This document shows, one piece after another, positions 1-10,710 of a DNA stretch of 64,000 nt (its first letter is position 1; each line of letters opens with the position of its first letter). The notes below the pieces were generated by a model that worked only from the letters and a program-made list of their open reading frames with translations, had not been told where the DNA came from and did no database searches. The stretch is taken from NCBI RefSeq assembly GCF_029784135.1, contig NC_073746.1, positions 64,296,763 to 64,360,762 on the forward strand, written 5' to 3'. The stretch comes from Toxorhynchites rutilus septentrionalis (Eukaryota > Arthropoda > Insecta > Diptera > Culicidae). The position numbers and the translations under genes were made by a program.

Positions 1-2029
1 AAGTTCGCAAAGCCAGAAAATAAACGGATTCAACAGAAATTTAGATTACAACGTTATTAGTCAGCTGTTTTGTTGTAGTGGGATCGAACGGAAGGATCCG
101 AAAAGTCGCGTTATTCAAACAAAACAAGCGAAATTGCGCTTCCATCGGAAAGGTTGAACCCATCCGTAAATTATCCTGTCACGCCTAGCAAAAAAAAAAG
201 TCTCAACCTACCAGAACCTGAGGAAAAAGCGGAACAATCAACTAATGTCGATGAAGGCAGCAGGAGGAAAAAAATAGATCGCTGATATTGCTTCTTTCTA
301 GCCGACGCATCACTTTTTGACCAAAACAAAAATGAATTCACTGATGTGGGAATGAGTGGATGTATTCTCCTCTCCCCCATCCCCAGTAGCACCGTTGGAA
401 GCTGTCCTACTAATGCTCCACCAATGCCAGACGTGAATTAGATGCTGGAATATTTTTATTTGAATGATTGTCTTCCTTCCTTTTCCGGTTTTCCGGTTTG
501 TGGCGGTTTATATCTCCCAGCTTCGTTGTGGCTTGTCTCCCAGCGCGGGAAAACAAAACATTTTTTCGCTGGGATGGAAACAAATGAGAATGCTGGCTCA
601 TTTCGATCCACGAGCTCGTCATCGGTGGTGGAATAGTGCGGGGGTGTGGGGTTAGCCAGAGGAGAGTGAGGCGGCTAACATTTTTTCGCGTTGTAATCCA
701 TATCAAACCGAATGGTGGTGGTTGGTGCCCGCGAGTGGTGGGGAGAGTGGAGAATAGTTGCGGGTTACAAAGTGCCTTCGTGGCTGCGTGACTGGTAGTT
801 TCACACTGCTGATATTTATTCAGTCGCACTTCCCTCCTGTTGCGTGCTTAGAGGCAAAAATGGTTGTTGGAAAGTAATGCTTTCTCCTGGAGTGTTACCA
901 CAGAAAAAGTGGTAATTAAAATAGGGCTGAGCATTGAAATACAGACCGCCGATAACTTTCTGCCAGAGAGCTGGAAAATGATGGGATATGCGAAGTGAGC
1001 AGCAGTAACTGTGTGTATGTGGTTGGCAGGTATAAATCATGAAAATATATGGATATTTCTTGCGTAATTGGGGGGTTTCGTGTGGGTTTATTGGACTTCT
1101 CAAGCTTCAAACGGTGATAATTTCCCTTGGACTCAAATGAATTCATGTATGAATAATAGTATGAATATATGTTGCAGTGATGTTCTCGATATTGAAATTT
1201 GGGAAGATTGTATGTCATTAAAAAATGAACACTTGTGTGTTAGGACGCCGTTCTCCCTCAAACTTTTCGGAAATAAGGCACTACCATATGGTAGTGTTCA
1301 GGTATCGATTGTGTCACATTTACCCGGAAGACAGTTACCCGAATTCCAATCACCCCAATAAAACAAATATCCGAATGGAATATCTACTCGAATGAACATT
1401 TTTTGCGTGGCTTCTAGAGTTAAAAGTTATGTTTATATTTAACTCTAATAAGCCTTCTTAAAACAATCACATTTAAACCTTAACTGGTATCCAAAGCTCG
1501 TATATTTCGTTGGTAGAGAAAAAGTGAGAAAACGGCGTTGTGTACTGTATTCAATGTTATGGAAAATATATAAGTTAGTATATAAGTCTTCTCTGATTGC
1601 AAGTGTAGCCGTTTTATGATCTCGATCCTAGTCCCTATTTATGGCTGCATTTATAGTCAGTTGTATTTGCCACCTGGTGTTATTTATGTTTAAATGTTTG
1701 TTTGATGGCTAAACACTAACCCGTGGTGTCTGCTTTGTTTCCTGGCGGTAAGTGGTTTTGTCGACGTCGGTCGATGTGTATGTTTCATTTGTGGTGTTGA
1801 TAACTTATATAACCTATATAGTTTCAATTCCTTATTAATTCAATTATAAATTTTGTATAAATGATGGACTTTCAAATTCATCTCGCATTCGGTGGAACCC
1901 ATGTTTACTTGCGAGAGGCCGCCGCGTTCGACGGCGTGTCGGCGGTCGACTCGGATTGCTTCACCGTGGCGGCTTGGGGCCACCTCAGTCCCTTATCCTC
2001 GTTAGATGCAGACTTCGTCCCCATTGTCA
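1..2029. other. Unassigned AT-rich region
   Basis: No recognisable protein, RNA gene or complete mobile element is visible here. Open frames are short and lack protein-like character. An exact 18-bp palindrome, CACTACCATATGGTAGTG, lies at 1279-1296. The stretch 1310-1400 has several TTACCCGAAT-like words, the reverse complement of the ATTCGGGTAA words in the repeats at 3.1 and 5.4 kb. A GC-rich patch at 1861-2030 holds a 70-codon open frame that I cannot identify and that runs into the end of the following element. Confidence 0.5.
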
Positions 2030-2679
2030 ACTTAATGTCCACATACCACGTGAACAGAAAAAGCACGGTTTAAGACTCCCCCTTCCCCCTCCGTGGACAA
2101 GCGTGGACATTTTCATAGCCCTACCCCCCCTTGTCTACGTGGACATTTTTCCTTTTTGAATCACAATAATTAAGGAATTTACTGATTTGCGCCTAAAGTC
2201 CTTTTTAAGTCCATTTAAGTTGTTTTAATTTCAAATTTTACTAGTTGTACCCTGTATCTGCTTTGTTGTGGCCCATTGTTCTTGTATGGTAGAGAAATGA
2301 GTAGCATAACAAAGCACATGCTTCAAGTGAGTTTAATTTTGAAATACTTGTGAGTATACAATATTTTTTGTTTTCCCATTATCAGCGAAGATATAAAGGT
2401 TATCTTGTTTGCTAACACGGGAACACGCAAAGTACAGTTGATCAGATGAAGAACAATCCGCATCTGAATATAAACTACACAACTTCAAAGATTGAGCTTG
2501 AGCTTCAATAATTGTGATTGCAAGCAATTTAAAATCATTTTCAAACAAAGCTTTAGTTCACGATTTTTCAAACACTTGCGAAAAAATGTGTTCATATCAC
2601 ATAGACGCCAGTAATAATCCAATCAACTTGATTAATTCGCTTCCATTTGATTCATATGAAATTCCAGAAGAACCTTTAA

Positions 2680-4177
2680 GGGGGACCCCTGTCGGGAAGG
2701 TCGAAAAATAATGAATATTCGTGATTTTCTTTTAGGATATTACGAATAAAGTTTTGGTTATTGTACACCTTAATTTGAAGATGTATTTTCCATCTTTGGA
2801 GTGTACAAATAATTATTATTACGCTGTTGACAGCTGGACGTAAACACCTTTTTTTTTTCTTACCAATTATTTTCACATTTCTTAAACATTTATGCTTTAC
2901 ATTTTTCATATACTAATTTCTAAAAATGAATCGGCTAAGTATCTGGCATCATTTTCAAATGTCCTCATTACAGTTTTCTATTCTACTGCGAATTTTTGTT
3001 GCTCTTCCTTGTTGTATTGAATAAATCTTGTTTATTATCAGGAGACTCGGCAAAACTTATTACCTGATTTGTCGAAATTTTTCCTTTTTTTATTCGGGTA
3101 AACGTTGCATTCGGGTATTTGTCGCATTCGGGTAAATGGGCTTCAGGTAAACGTGTTTCGGGTGTATGGTATTCGGGTAATTGTTACACAACCTCAGGCA
3201 TCATTGGTACATGACCCCTCATTCTCAGCCCACAGTCCACGTTTAATCCATTCGTAAGATTTTCAGCAATTTCAAGCACGCTATCCTGCAAACAAGGTTA
3301 ATTTCAATCACTTTTCGGGTTTCACGAAGGTTTGTCTTCATGATGGTCCAAAATTTCACGTGTAAATTTTTGTGGAATTTTTTTTGAAATTTTTGAAACA
3401 ATAATGTAACATGTGCGTAAAGTGATCTACACGGAGAATTAATTTTGGTTTTTTTTTAAATTTTATTTTCAGTGACTAACCGAAGAAAAAAGTTCTCACC
3501 TCTGAATAATATCTTATTCACATAATTTTTTTTATGATGTTACGAATAAAGTGAAGTATTCGGGTATTTTAGTTATTGTACACCTTAATTTGAAGATGTA
3601 TTTTCCATTTTTTGAGTGCACGAATAATGATTATTAGACTGTTGACAGCTGGATGCGTAGATGCTGTCTGAAAATCGGTACCTTGCTGGTGGTAACGGGG
3701 TGTCGTAGAACAAAGTCCAATGAATATTTTGAAACATTAGGCCAATACCAAAAGCGTTACATAGGGGTTTTGGAAAATTCAAAAAATTGCCAAAATGGCG
3801 GCCATTTTTGTTAAAAATTAGTTATTTCTCATGAAAAATCGCTGCTAAGAAGCTCATTAAAAATCTGAAAAATGAGATATCAAAAAACGGCTATGTAACG
3901 TTTTAGATAATCCATTTTACATGCTGATAAAAAATTTCAGCCAAATCGGTCGAGTAGATCCTTGTTGAAAAAAAAACTTGGTTTTGAGAAAAACGCGTTT
4001 AAAATTTATACAGCAATACTATATCCTTGAGGTGACTTAATACTTTTGGCTGTAACTTTCCAACAAAATTAGATATCGAAAAATCCTTTGAGGACAACAT
4101 TTCTGAGGGCATAAGCTTCCCAAAAATGCAAAAAACAAAAATTCTAATTTTTCGATTTTTTAGACCGGGATCCCCCC
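2680..4177. mobile_element. TTAA-flanked insertion inside family A (piggyBac-like target site)
   Basis: The segment is bounded by TTAA at 2676-2679 and 4178-4181. Its ends are imperfect inverted repeats: GGGGGACCCC on the left, and the reverse complement of GGGATCCCCCC on the right. The paralogous family-A copy at about 56870 lacks the whole segment and reads CCTTTTACTACCGAGATA where copy 1 reads CCTTTAA, insert, TTAACTACAGAGATA. This gives an independent empty site. A TTAA duplication is the hallmark of the piggyBac superfamily. No transposase is present, so this is a non-autonomous element. Confidence 0.65.
2737..3656 (+). repeat. Direct repeats of about 110 bp flanking an inner repeat unit
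   Basis: The block 2737-2838, which includes TTATTGTACACCTTAATTTG and ends near CTGTTGACAGCTGG, recurs at 3536-3656 in the same orientation with few differences. The later copy has an extra AAGTATTCGGGTATTTT. Between them lies a unit beginning TAAACACC plus a T-run and ending near CCTCTGAATAAT. That unit recurs alone at 5145-5927. The layout is either an insertion with a long target duplication or an LTR-like arrangement. Confidence 0.6.
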
Positions 4178-5144
4178 TTAACTACAGAGATATTCTCGAT
4201 CGAATGAAAAGTTATCCTTTCATTTTGGATTATGACATAACGATCGCACAGCAAATCGATGGGCAGTTGTGAAAACTTGAAAATTTTCTATGCAAGATCC
4301 ATTTATCACTTTGACAAATGCATTGGTATATGAGTTACAGTGTTACTCAAAATTTAGGATGAAAAAATAATTTGCCCACTCCGGAATATGATCGATCACA
4401 GCAAATGCCGATTCGTCTTCACACTGGATTTCCGATTCTCCTTTAGTTGGTAGCGCAATTCAAATATTAATTCCTAGAAATTGAAGGGATTCCAACACTT
4501 TAAAAACTTTTCCAGAAAAGTCATGCGAAAAAATGGTCTTGCACGAAATTCTGTATGAAAAACTATACAGACGTTATTATCCTGAGTCTAACTTTCTCGA
4601 GATAGAACAAAATCTATAAGAATTATATTTGTTGAAAAAACCATATGTGTAATATCATGAAAACTTAGTCATTATGGAATCGTTTTTTTTATAGGTTTGA
4701 GCAATGAACATCTATGCATAGCCCGCAACTATAAAAGTTATAGGATCATACATAATAGCTCGGTCGCCCACAGTTTACGTGAGTTTGTCATTTCACTGAA
4801 GAAGTTCAATGATATTAGTAAAAATATATGAAGCACTCTCAGGCAGCTCAATCCGTTTATTGATAAATACGGAATACTCAGGTTGGACCGAAAGTTTTAA
4901 AATATTTGAATACGGAACAATTTTTATTTAGTTTAGAATGTATCGGTGATTATATTTGAAAAAAATATATTACTTTTCGTATCCACATGGACATAGTCTA
5001 ACCCCCTCCCCCCTCTCCGTGGACAAGCGTGGACATTTTCGTACCCCCTAATCCCCTGAAATTGTCCACGTGGTATGTGGACAGCCCCTAATCATAATAA
5101 ATTTTGTTCAAAAAAAAAACAAAATAAAAAATGCGCCGCGGTGG

Positions 5145-5927
5145 CGTTAAAACGTAAATACCTTTTTTTTCTTACCATTTCTTTTCACATTTCTTAGACA
5201 TTTATGCTTTACATTTTTCAAGTTATATACTAATTTCTAAAAATGAATCAGCTAAGCATCTCGCATCATTTTTAAATGTCCTCATTACAATTTTTCATTT
5301 TACTGCGAATTTTTGTTGCTCTCCCATGTTGTATTGAATAAATCTTGTTTATTGTCAGGAGACTCGGCAAAACTTATTACCTGATTTGTCGAATTTTTTC
5401 CTTTTTTTATTCGGGTGAACGCTGCATTCGGGTAAATGTTCATTCGAGTAAATGCTGCAATCGAGTAGTTGTTACGTTCGGGTGAATGTCATTCGGGCAT
5501 TTGTTACCTTCGGGTAAATGGGCTTCGGGAAAACGTGTTTCGGGTGTATGGTATTCGGGTAATTGTTACACAACCTTAGGCATCATTGGTTCATGACCCC
5601 TCATTCTCAGCCCACAGTCCACGTTTAATCCATTCGTGAGGTTTTCAGCAATTTCAAGCACACTTTCCTATACCCAAGGTTAATTTCAATCACTTTTCGG
5701 GTTACACGAAGGTTTGTCTTCATGATGGTCCAAAATTTCACGTTTTAATTTTTGTGGAAATTTCTTTGAAATTTTTGAAACAATAATGTAACATGTGCGT
5801 GAAGTGATCTACCCAGAGAATGAGTTTGTTGATTTAAAAAGTTATCTCTTTATGAATTTTGTTTTTTTTTTAAATTTTATGTTCAGTTACTAACCAAAGA
5901 AAAAAGTTCTCACCTCTGAATAATAGG
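5145..5927 (+). repeat. Family B repeat, second copy, with ATTCGGGTAA minisatellite
   Basis: This segment aligns with 2842-3520 over nearly its whole length, sharing the TTTATGCTTTACATTTTTCA region, the GGAGACTCGGCAAAACTTAT region and the CACCTCTGAATAAT end. Inside it, 5405-5565 is an irregular array of words such as ATTCGGGTAAATG and TTCGGGTGTATGG. The equivalent array in the first copy (3090-3185) is shorter. No coding capacity is seen. Confidence 0.65.
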
Positions 5928-6822
5928 GGAAGTGGGGACATAGTGGTCACCCTAAGGAATATGGCCATTTCCAGCGCCCACATACCGATTCAAATCCCGT
6001 TTCACGAAGAACATTAAAGTTGAACTCATTGTTCTTCAAGATAGCAAACGTCTTTTACAATAAAAGTTCAAAATAGTACACTTTTTATCATTAGAAAAAA
6101 AGGTGAAAAATCGAACTTTTTTTCTTGCTTGGAGGTAAAGTGGTCACCCGCACATATCAAGCGAAATGGGATAGATTTATGCGTTTTTTTCGTCCTAATT
6201 TGTTCAAATCATACGTGATATAGTAGGTACATGTATGAAATCAGCTTGGCCTATTCACCTAGAGTCTCAATTTACATTTTCTCTTGCATACAAAAACGTA
6301 GTAAGAAACACATAACGTTCCGCATAATGAGGCTTGGTTTAGTTGGAGTGACATATTTATCCAGGGTCAAAGCCACAGAAGGATCTTCTTTAAGATCATA
6401 ATGTGATGAGGTATATCAGCTTTAGTAAACAAAACATTCAACTATGACCAGTTTGCCCCCAAACATCAAAATAATTTCTATGCTAATTAATAGCTGAGAT
6501 TCAACAAAATATCTGTACACCTCTCCTAGAATATGTGAACAGTCGTTCAAACTGATTATTTGTCCAATATATCAGATTGAACAAACAAAATTTCACGAGA
6601 AATTCCTTAGATAACATGCGCACAGAACTACGGCCGAATGGCTATCGAGAGAGTAACTTCTGTTTTTATTTGTATTTTGACATGCGACAGTTCTACTGAA
6701 GTACAGGAGGACTCAAAAGTCATTAAATTCTTCAAACATAAGGTGACTATCAATACGGCATCTATAGTCAACAGTTACACTACCAAACAAGCAGGTGACC
6801 ACTTTTCCCCCACTACTTACAA
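5926..6822. mobile_element. Family C MITE-like element, diverged copy
   Basis: It begins TAGGGGAAGTGGGGACATAG then TGGTCACC, and ends GGTGACCACTTTTCCCCCAC then TAC, so the ends are inverted repeats with a repeated GGTCACC word just inside. The body matches the two younger copies at 31540-32471 and 34187-35134. The small open frame at 6638-6847 runs through the body and end of the element and has no protein-like features. Probably a non-autonomous DNA transposon of about 0.9 kb. Confidence 0.7.
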
Positions 6823-8766
6823 TTTGAAGCCACTTAACCCACTTTAACACCAGCCCAAAATGCTCCTAAGTTTGTTATGTGACAAAAAAAACTGTAAAAA
6901 TCAACTTGCTTTTTATTATTTCGGATATAACTTTAGAGCAATTCCACACCAAATCAGCCGAAAACAACCGATTTCGACACAACCTCCTTCGATTTTCTGA
7001 TTGAAATATAATGTGCAGCAAAGGTGTCGGAAATACCCCGTAAACAATTCTTGCTCAAAAATTGAATTTAATTAAATTGGAAGTGTTTATACCTCAAAAC
7101 ATGACTTCTTAGATATCTATTAAAATAGTTAGAAAATCCTTACAATTTAACAAAGTTTCACATAGTGTGATGCCGTGTTGGATTCATTAAAATGAAGATA
7201 TTAACTTTTAAAAATTGCCATCGTAACCATTTAGGAAAAGTTGTATGAAAAATTGTAGTCTACATGCGATTTTGCATGAAAAAAAACTATATATTCCTTT
7301 ATGTCGACCCCCGGGATATCGATATCGATCCCTTGAGACCACTTTGAGAACCCCTGATCCACACGATTACGATAACTATTAGGGATAAAAAATTAAGCAC
7401 ATTAATTTAACAACATGTTTTTTTTTAATTTTAAATTTATAAAACATGATTTAGAAAGCAGATTCATTTCTTTGATCTATCTTAATGAATAGAATCACCC
7501 ACTCTCTTACCGAATCAACACAAAGGGTTGTTTAATTTTCATTTTAATCTTATTCCTACTTCAAGATAGAGTTGCGGCAAAGCCATGATAACGAGTGAAA
7601 CATATTGGGAACCATTAATAACGCAAAAATGGGGAAACTTTAAAACGAAGATCATCCCAAACTCGTCGTTCATGACAGCGGTAACGAATTAATAAAGCAA
7701 ACTCGTCGCCTCGTCATATAAACACTGAAACCACTCGCCTGCGGAATAAAGCAATCTCTTTGGCCCTCGATGGTCTGCCAAATTTCCTGCTGCAGTAACC
7801 GACACTCGATTAATCACCGGAATTTAATTAGTGACTGTGATTAATATCCCAGTAGTCATCCTCCCAACTCCCGTTATGGTTATTGTTACATTTCTTCACA
7901 TTTGTGTGGGAGGTGTGGTTGCCCCAGGGGCGGTATTGTGGATGAACTCTAAGGTGGCATATACATACAGCGATTCAAGTATCACAATTTTTTTATTCCT
8001 GGCAAACGTGTGAATAGGCGCTATGAAATAACCAGTTCCGCCTCATTTCCGTTTTTTTTGTTTGTCACCATATTAGCTTCACTTCTATGCGGCAGTCCAT
8101 TGTGGAAGTTAGAACGATTCTTTAGCAGTAGAGAATAAGTAATCTATAATATATCAGCATCTGTAGGTGAACTTTATTATTCTTTTATTATTATTTATTT
8201 ATTAACTAGTAATATATACAGTAACGTCTTTTAATGATTGTTACAAATGGTTTTTGCGTCGAATTGGTTTAACGATTTCTAAATGAAGAAAAATTTTATT
8301 TCATTCTTATACCTAATCATAACATATTTGTTCAGGTAAAGTACTCAATACATCTCTTCCTAAATGCTACAAAAGAATTTTCTAGTGTTAAATCGTTGGG
8401 TTGTAAATTCCATTCAATGACGCCTCCAACGAAGAAAGATTTTCCATATTTAGAGGTGTTGAAAGGAGCAATTTGTGCTTTTGAACAATTCTATCTCGAT
8501 ATCCTCGCTGAGAATATAACAAGCAAGGTTGAGTATTTTCAACCTAGTAAATATTTTGAATAAACTTATCTAAAGAAAACATATCTTGGATTGTCCCTCC
8601 AAGACTTGTAGCGTGGTTTTCGAATTCAATAGTTGTGTTGTTAAACAGTAGAATTAATTTCACCCTATTTTGAACTCTGTTGTTATTAATAAAAACATTT
8701 GTTTTCTTCATATTAATAGTCAACCTGTTTATATAGACGAAGTTCATGCCAACACGTCTCAGAAGT
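6823..8766. other. Unassigned region with one TIR-like motif
   Basis: No gene is recognised. At 6944-6972 the sequence AGAGCAATTCCACACCAAAT followed by CAGCCG is nearly the inverse of the sequence at about 36684-36708, which suggests the end of a dispersed DNA element. The stretch 7540-7850 is less AT-rich than its neighbours and shows no decayed-repeat signature that I recognise. Confidence 0.4.
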
Positions 8767-8970
8767 TGAAAGAGGAAAGAGGAAAGAGGAAAGAGGAAAG
8801 AGGAAAGAGGAAAGAGGAAAGAGGAAAGAGGAAAGAGGAAAGAGGAAAGAGGAAAGAGGAAAGAGGAAAGAGGAAAGAGGAAAGAGGAAAGAGGAAAGGG
8901 GAAAGAGGAAAGAGGAAAGAGGAAAGAGGAAAGAGAAAAGAGGAAAAAGGAAACAGGAAACAGGAAAAAG
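8767..8970 (+). repeat. Purine-only minisatellite, 7-bp unit GAAAGAG
   Basis: About 200 bp of near-perfect tandem GAAAGAG units, with no pyrimidine on the plus strand. The units degrade at the right edge to AGGAAAAAGG and GGAAACAGGAAACAG. The array opens reading frames on both strands because 7-bp units rotate through frames without stops. These are artefacts, not genes. Confidence 0.95.
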
Positions 8971-9214
8971 GAAGAGAGGAATCATTACAATCAGTGCTCT
9001 CTCAGTTTTTCTGTAAAAAGAGTCAGTAATGAAACTCCGCCTGCGAATGACGGATCTCTATAGTAGCATGTTTAAAAAAGAACTTGAAACTATTGAGAAC
9101 CAGAGCAGAGGGTCCAAAGCCCCTAAGGAGGATAATAGGAGGATAATTGTAATAGTTGTTGTCCGTGGTTATTATGAAAAGAAAAAAAGGAAAGTAACTC
9201 CTAGTCACGTCACT

Positions 9215-9650
9215 CACCACAGTGAATCCTGATTCCCATCTTTCCCTCACTAACACCTATCCCTTCCTTGATAAAGGCTAGGGAAGCACGCTATAGAGGC
9301 GACCCTTCTGGCCTTCGGACGGCGAATATCATACTAACATTCCTTCCAACAACTTGTACAATGAGAATGGTTTGTTACTTTTTTTTTATATATATATATC
9401 TGTATTATAGTGACTTTCAACATTTTTGGCTGGTTCGTCACTTTTTACTTCCAATTTTGGAAGAATGTTGGGAGTGAGAATTGAACTCGTGATCTTCAGC
9501 GTGAGAGGTATGGATGTTACCACTACGCCAGATCGGCTCCTGATGGTTTGTTACTCCCAAGCGTCATTCGGTGTGTTCTTTGTGTAATTTCGCTGGTTTA
9601 GGTCAATCACGGAGAGCCACTACGATGTGTACAATCTACCCAACCTCAAG
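9215..9650 (+). repeat. Dispersed repeat shared with 62310-62640, interrupted by a SINE
   Basis: The flanks of the SINE here (9215-9379 and 9543-9650) align with 62310-62640. Shared anchors are CATACTAACATTCCTTCC, CCCAAGCGTCATTC, GTGTGTTCTTTGTG and ACCTCAAGCT/GCTCAAGCT. The family and function are unknown. The 62 kb copy lacks the SINE and has extra sequence between the two shared blocks. Confidence 0.7.
9380..9542 (-). mobile_element. tRNA-headed SINE (Feilai-like), full insertion with 13-bp TSD
   Basis: On the minus strand it starts CAGGAGCCGATCTGGCGTAG with an A-box-like TGGCGTAGTGG, then a B-box-like GAGTTCAATTC. A unique body includes GTGACGAACCAGCC, and the tail is AGTCACTATAATA plus a TA-rich run. 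Direct repeats ATGGTTTGTTACT lie at 9367-9379 and 9543-9555. The paralogous site near 62520 reads ATGATTTGCTAATTCCC without an insert. A truncated relative is at 38581-38655. The Feilai family name is from memory of mosquito SINEs and is tentative. Confidence 0.8.
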
Positions 9651-9821
9651 CTAAAAAAGACGCCGTAATGTAACGAACATGATGCAACATGTCACGTCAC
9701 ATCAAAGTGAGATATAAATTACGTGACTGCGAGTTTAAAGCCTCCTAAAAAAGAAGGGAACATATTTTGTTAGTGCCGCTTAACAGCATACTGGTATTGT
9801 ATTGTATATGCTATAGCAATA

Positions 9822-9990
9822 CAGGTCGGACTTGATTATCCGGAGTATTGATTTTTTTTTTTCACTCCGGATAATCGAATTCTCCGGATAATCGGGTCAA
9901 AAAAATTTTTTTTGCATGTATTTTTGGTTTTTTGAAAATTTGAGGAATTTAATTTTTTTTCAGACTTATCTCACTTCTTAACTAGGCGAA
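9822..9990 (+). mobile_element. End of a pogo/Tigger-like DNA element, truncated
   Basis: After a TA, the sequence CAGGTCGGACTTGATTATCC followed by GGAG resembles pogo-type termini. The related words CACTCCGGATAATCG and CTCCGGATAATCGGG follow within 60 bp. No transposase and no matching right end are seen; the LINE tail begins soon after. Confidence 0.4.
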
Positions 9991-10710
9991 CCTAGCCAGA
10001 ATTTTCACCTGCCCCCGGGCTTCTGAATGCCAAAGGGGGGACTAGGCTCTGCGGAATGCACGTATCTGCATGCTCGTGCTGCTTCAGTCCTGACCGAGAA
10101 ATTGTCGGACAATCGCACAGGTGCTAAGGATGACCGACTTTTGGATGCCGGGTAATTCCTTCTCCATGTTCAACACCTTTAGCGCTTCCAGAAGAGTCTT
10201 CGGGACAATTCCAGTTCCAGAGAGAAGGACTGGAACAATTCTTGGGTCCTTCCTTAGCCCCCACAGTTCCTTGAGCTCCACGGCCAATGGTCGGTACTTG
10301 CAGATTTTGCGACCGTGGGTCTCCTTCAGATTCTGGTTCAGTGGAATAGCGACATCGATGATGGTGACTTTGCGATCACTCTTGTCGTAAACCATTATAT
10401 CTGGGCGGTTGTGGTGGATCGAGAGGTCGGTCAGAACAGTGCGATCCCAGTACAGCTTAAAACGGTCATTTTCCAGGACAGGTGCAGGCAGGTACCGGTA
10501 GTTTGGTACGTTGTCTTCCAGTCTTCAGGCCACGTTGTTGTGGCGCTCGGTGTAGGCTGAGTTGGCCAAAACGGGACAGCCTCCCATAATGTGCTCTATG
10601 TTTTCACCTGGTTGATGGCACATCCGGCAAATGTCATCAACGTCTTGATGCCAGACGTACCGCCTGCAGTTTCTCGTCGGCATTATCCTGTCCTAGATGG
10701 CTATCATGTC
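9991..10710 (-). pseudogene. 3' end of a non-LTR retrotransposon ORF (zinc knuckle and C-terminal domain), degenerate
   Basis: On the minus strand, 10084-10395 encodes 103 residues including KVTIIDVAIPLNQNLKETHG and VPVLLSGTGIVPKTLL, ending VILSTCAIVRQFLG. This is the C-terminal domain typical of a group of arthropod LINE polyproteins. Continuing upstream without an intact frame, 10396-10690 encodes a CRMCH...EHIMGGCP zinc-knuckle-like segment and VLTDLSIHHNRPDIMV. Stops and a frame change (for example around 10530) separate the parts, and the reverse transcriptase domain is missing. The clade is not resolved by eye (R4/RTE-like alternatives). The next LINE inserted at or near its broken upstream end. 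Confidence 0.7.

Larger units (their letters stand above)
2030..5093. mobile_element. Family A TIR element, copy 1 (non-autonomous, nested)
   Basis: The right end carries GTCCACGTGGTATGTGGACA followed by GCCCCTA. The left end carries the inverse, GTCCACATACCACGTG, in a more decayed form. A second copy starts at 56391 with AGGGGCTGTCCAC, which supports the inverted terminus. Next to both ends are repeats of CCCTCCGTGGACAAGCGTGG type. The interior lines up with 56391-58571, including the stretches near 4230-4330 and 4560-4950. No transposase is visible. The superfamily is not assignable by eye; the long interior includes an inserted TTAA-flanked element. Confidence 0.7.

Noticed and set aside
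1861..2073. 70-codon GC-rich ORF starting MMDFQIHLAFGG
   Set aside because: Unrecognised; runs into a transposon terminus; could be a chance frame in a GC-rich patch.
8670..9029. 119-codon ORF of ERGKRKE repeats and its Phe/Leu/Ser antisense partner
   Set aside because: Direct translation of a 7-bp purine minisatellite; no start context or domain.
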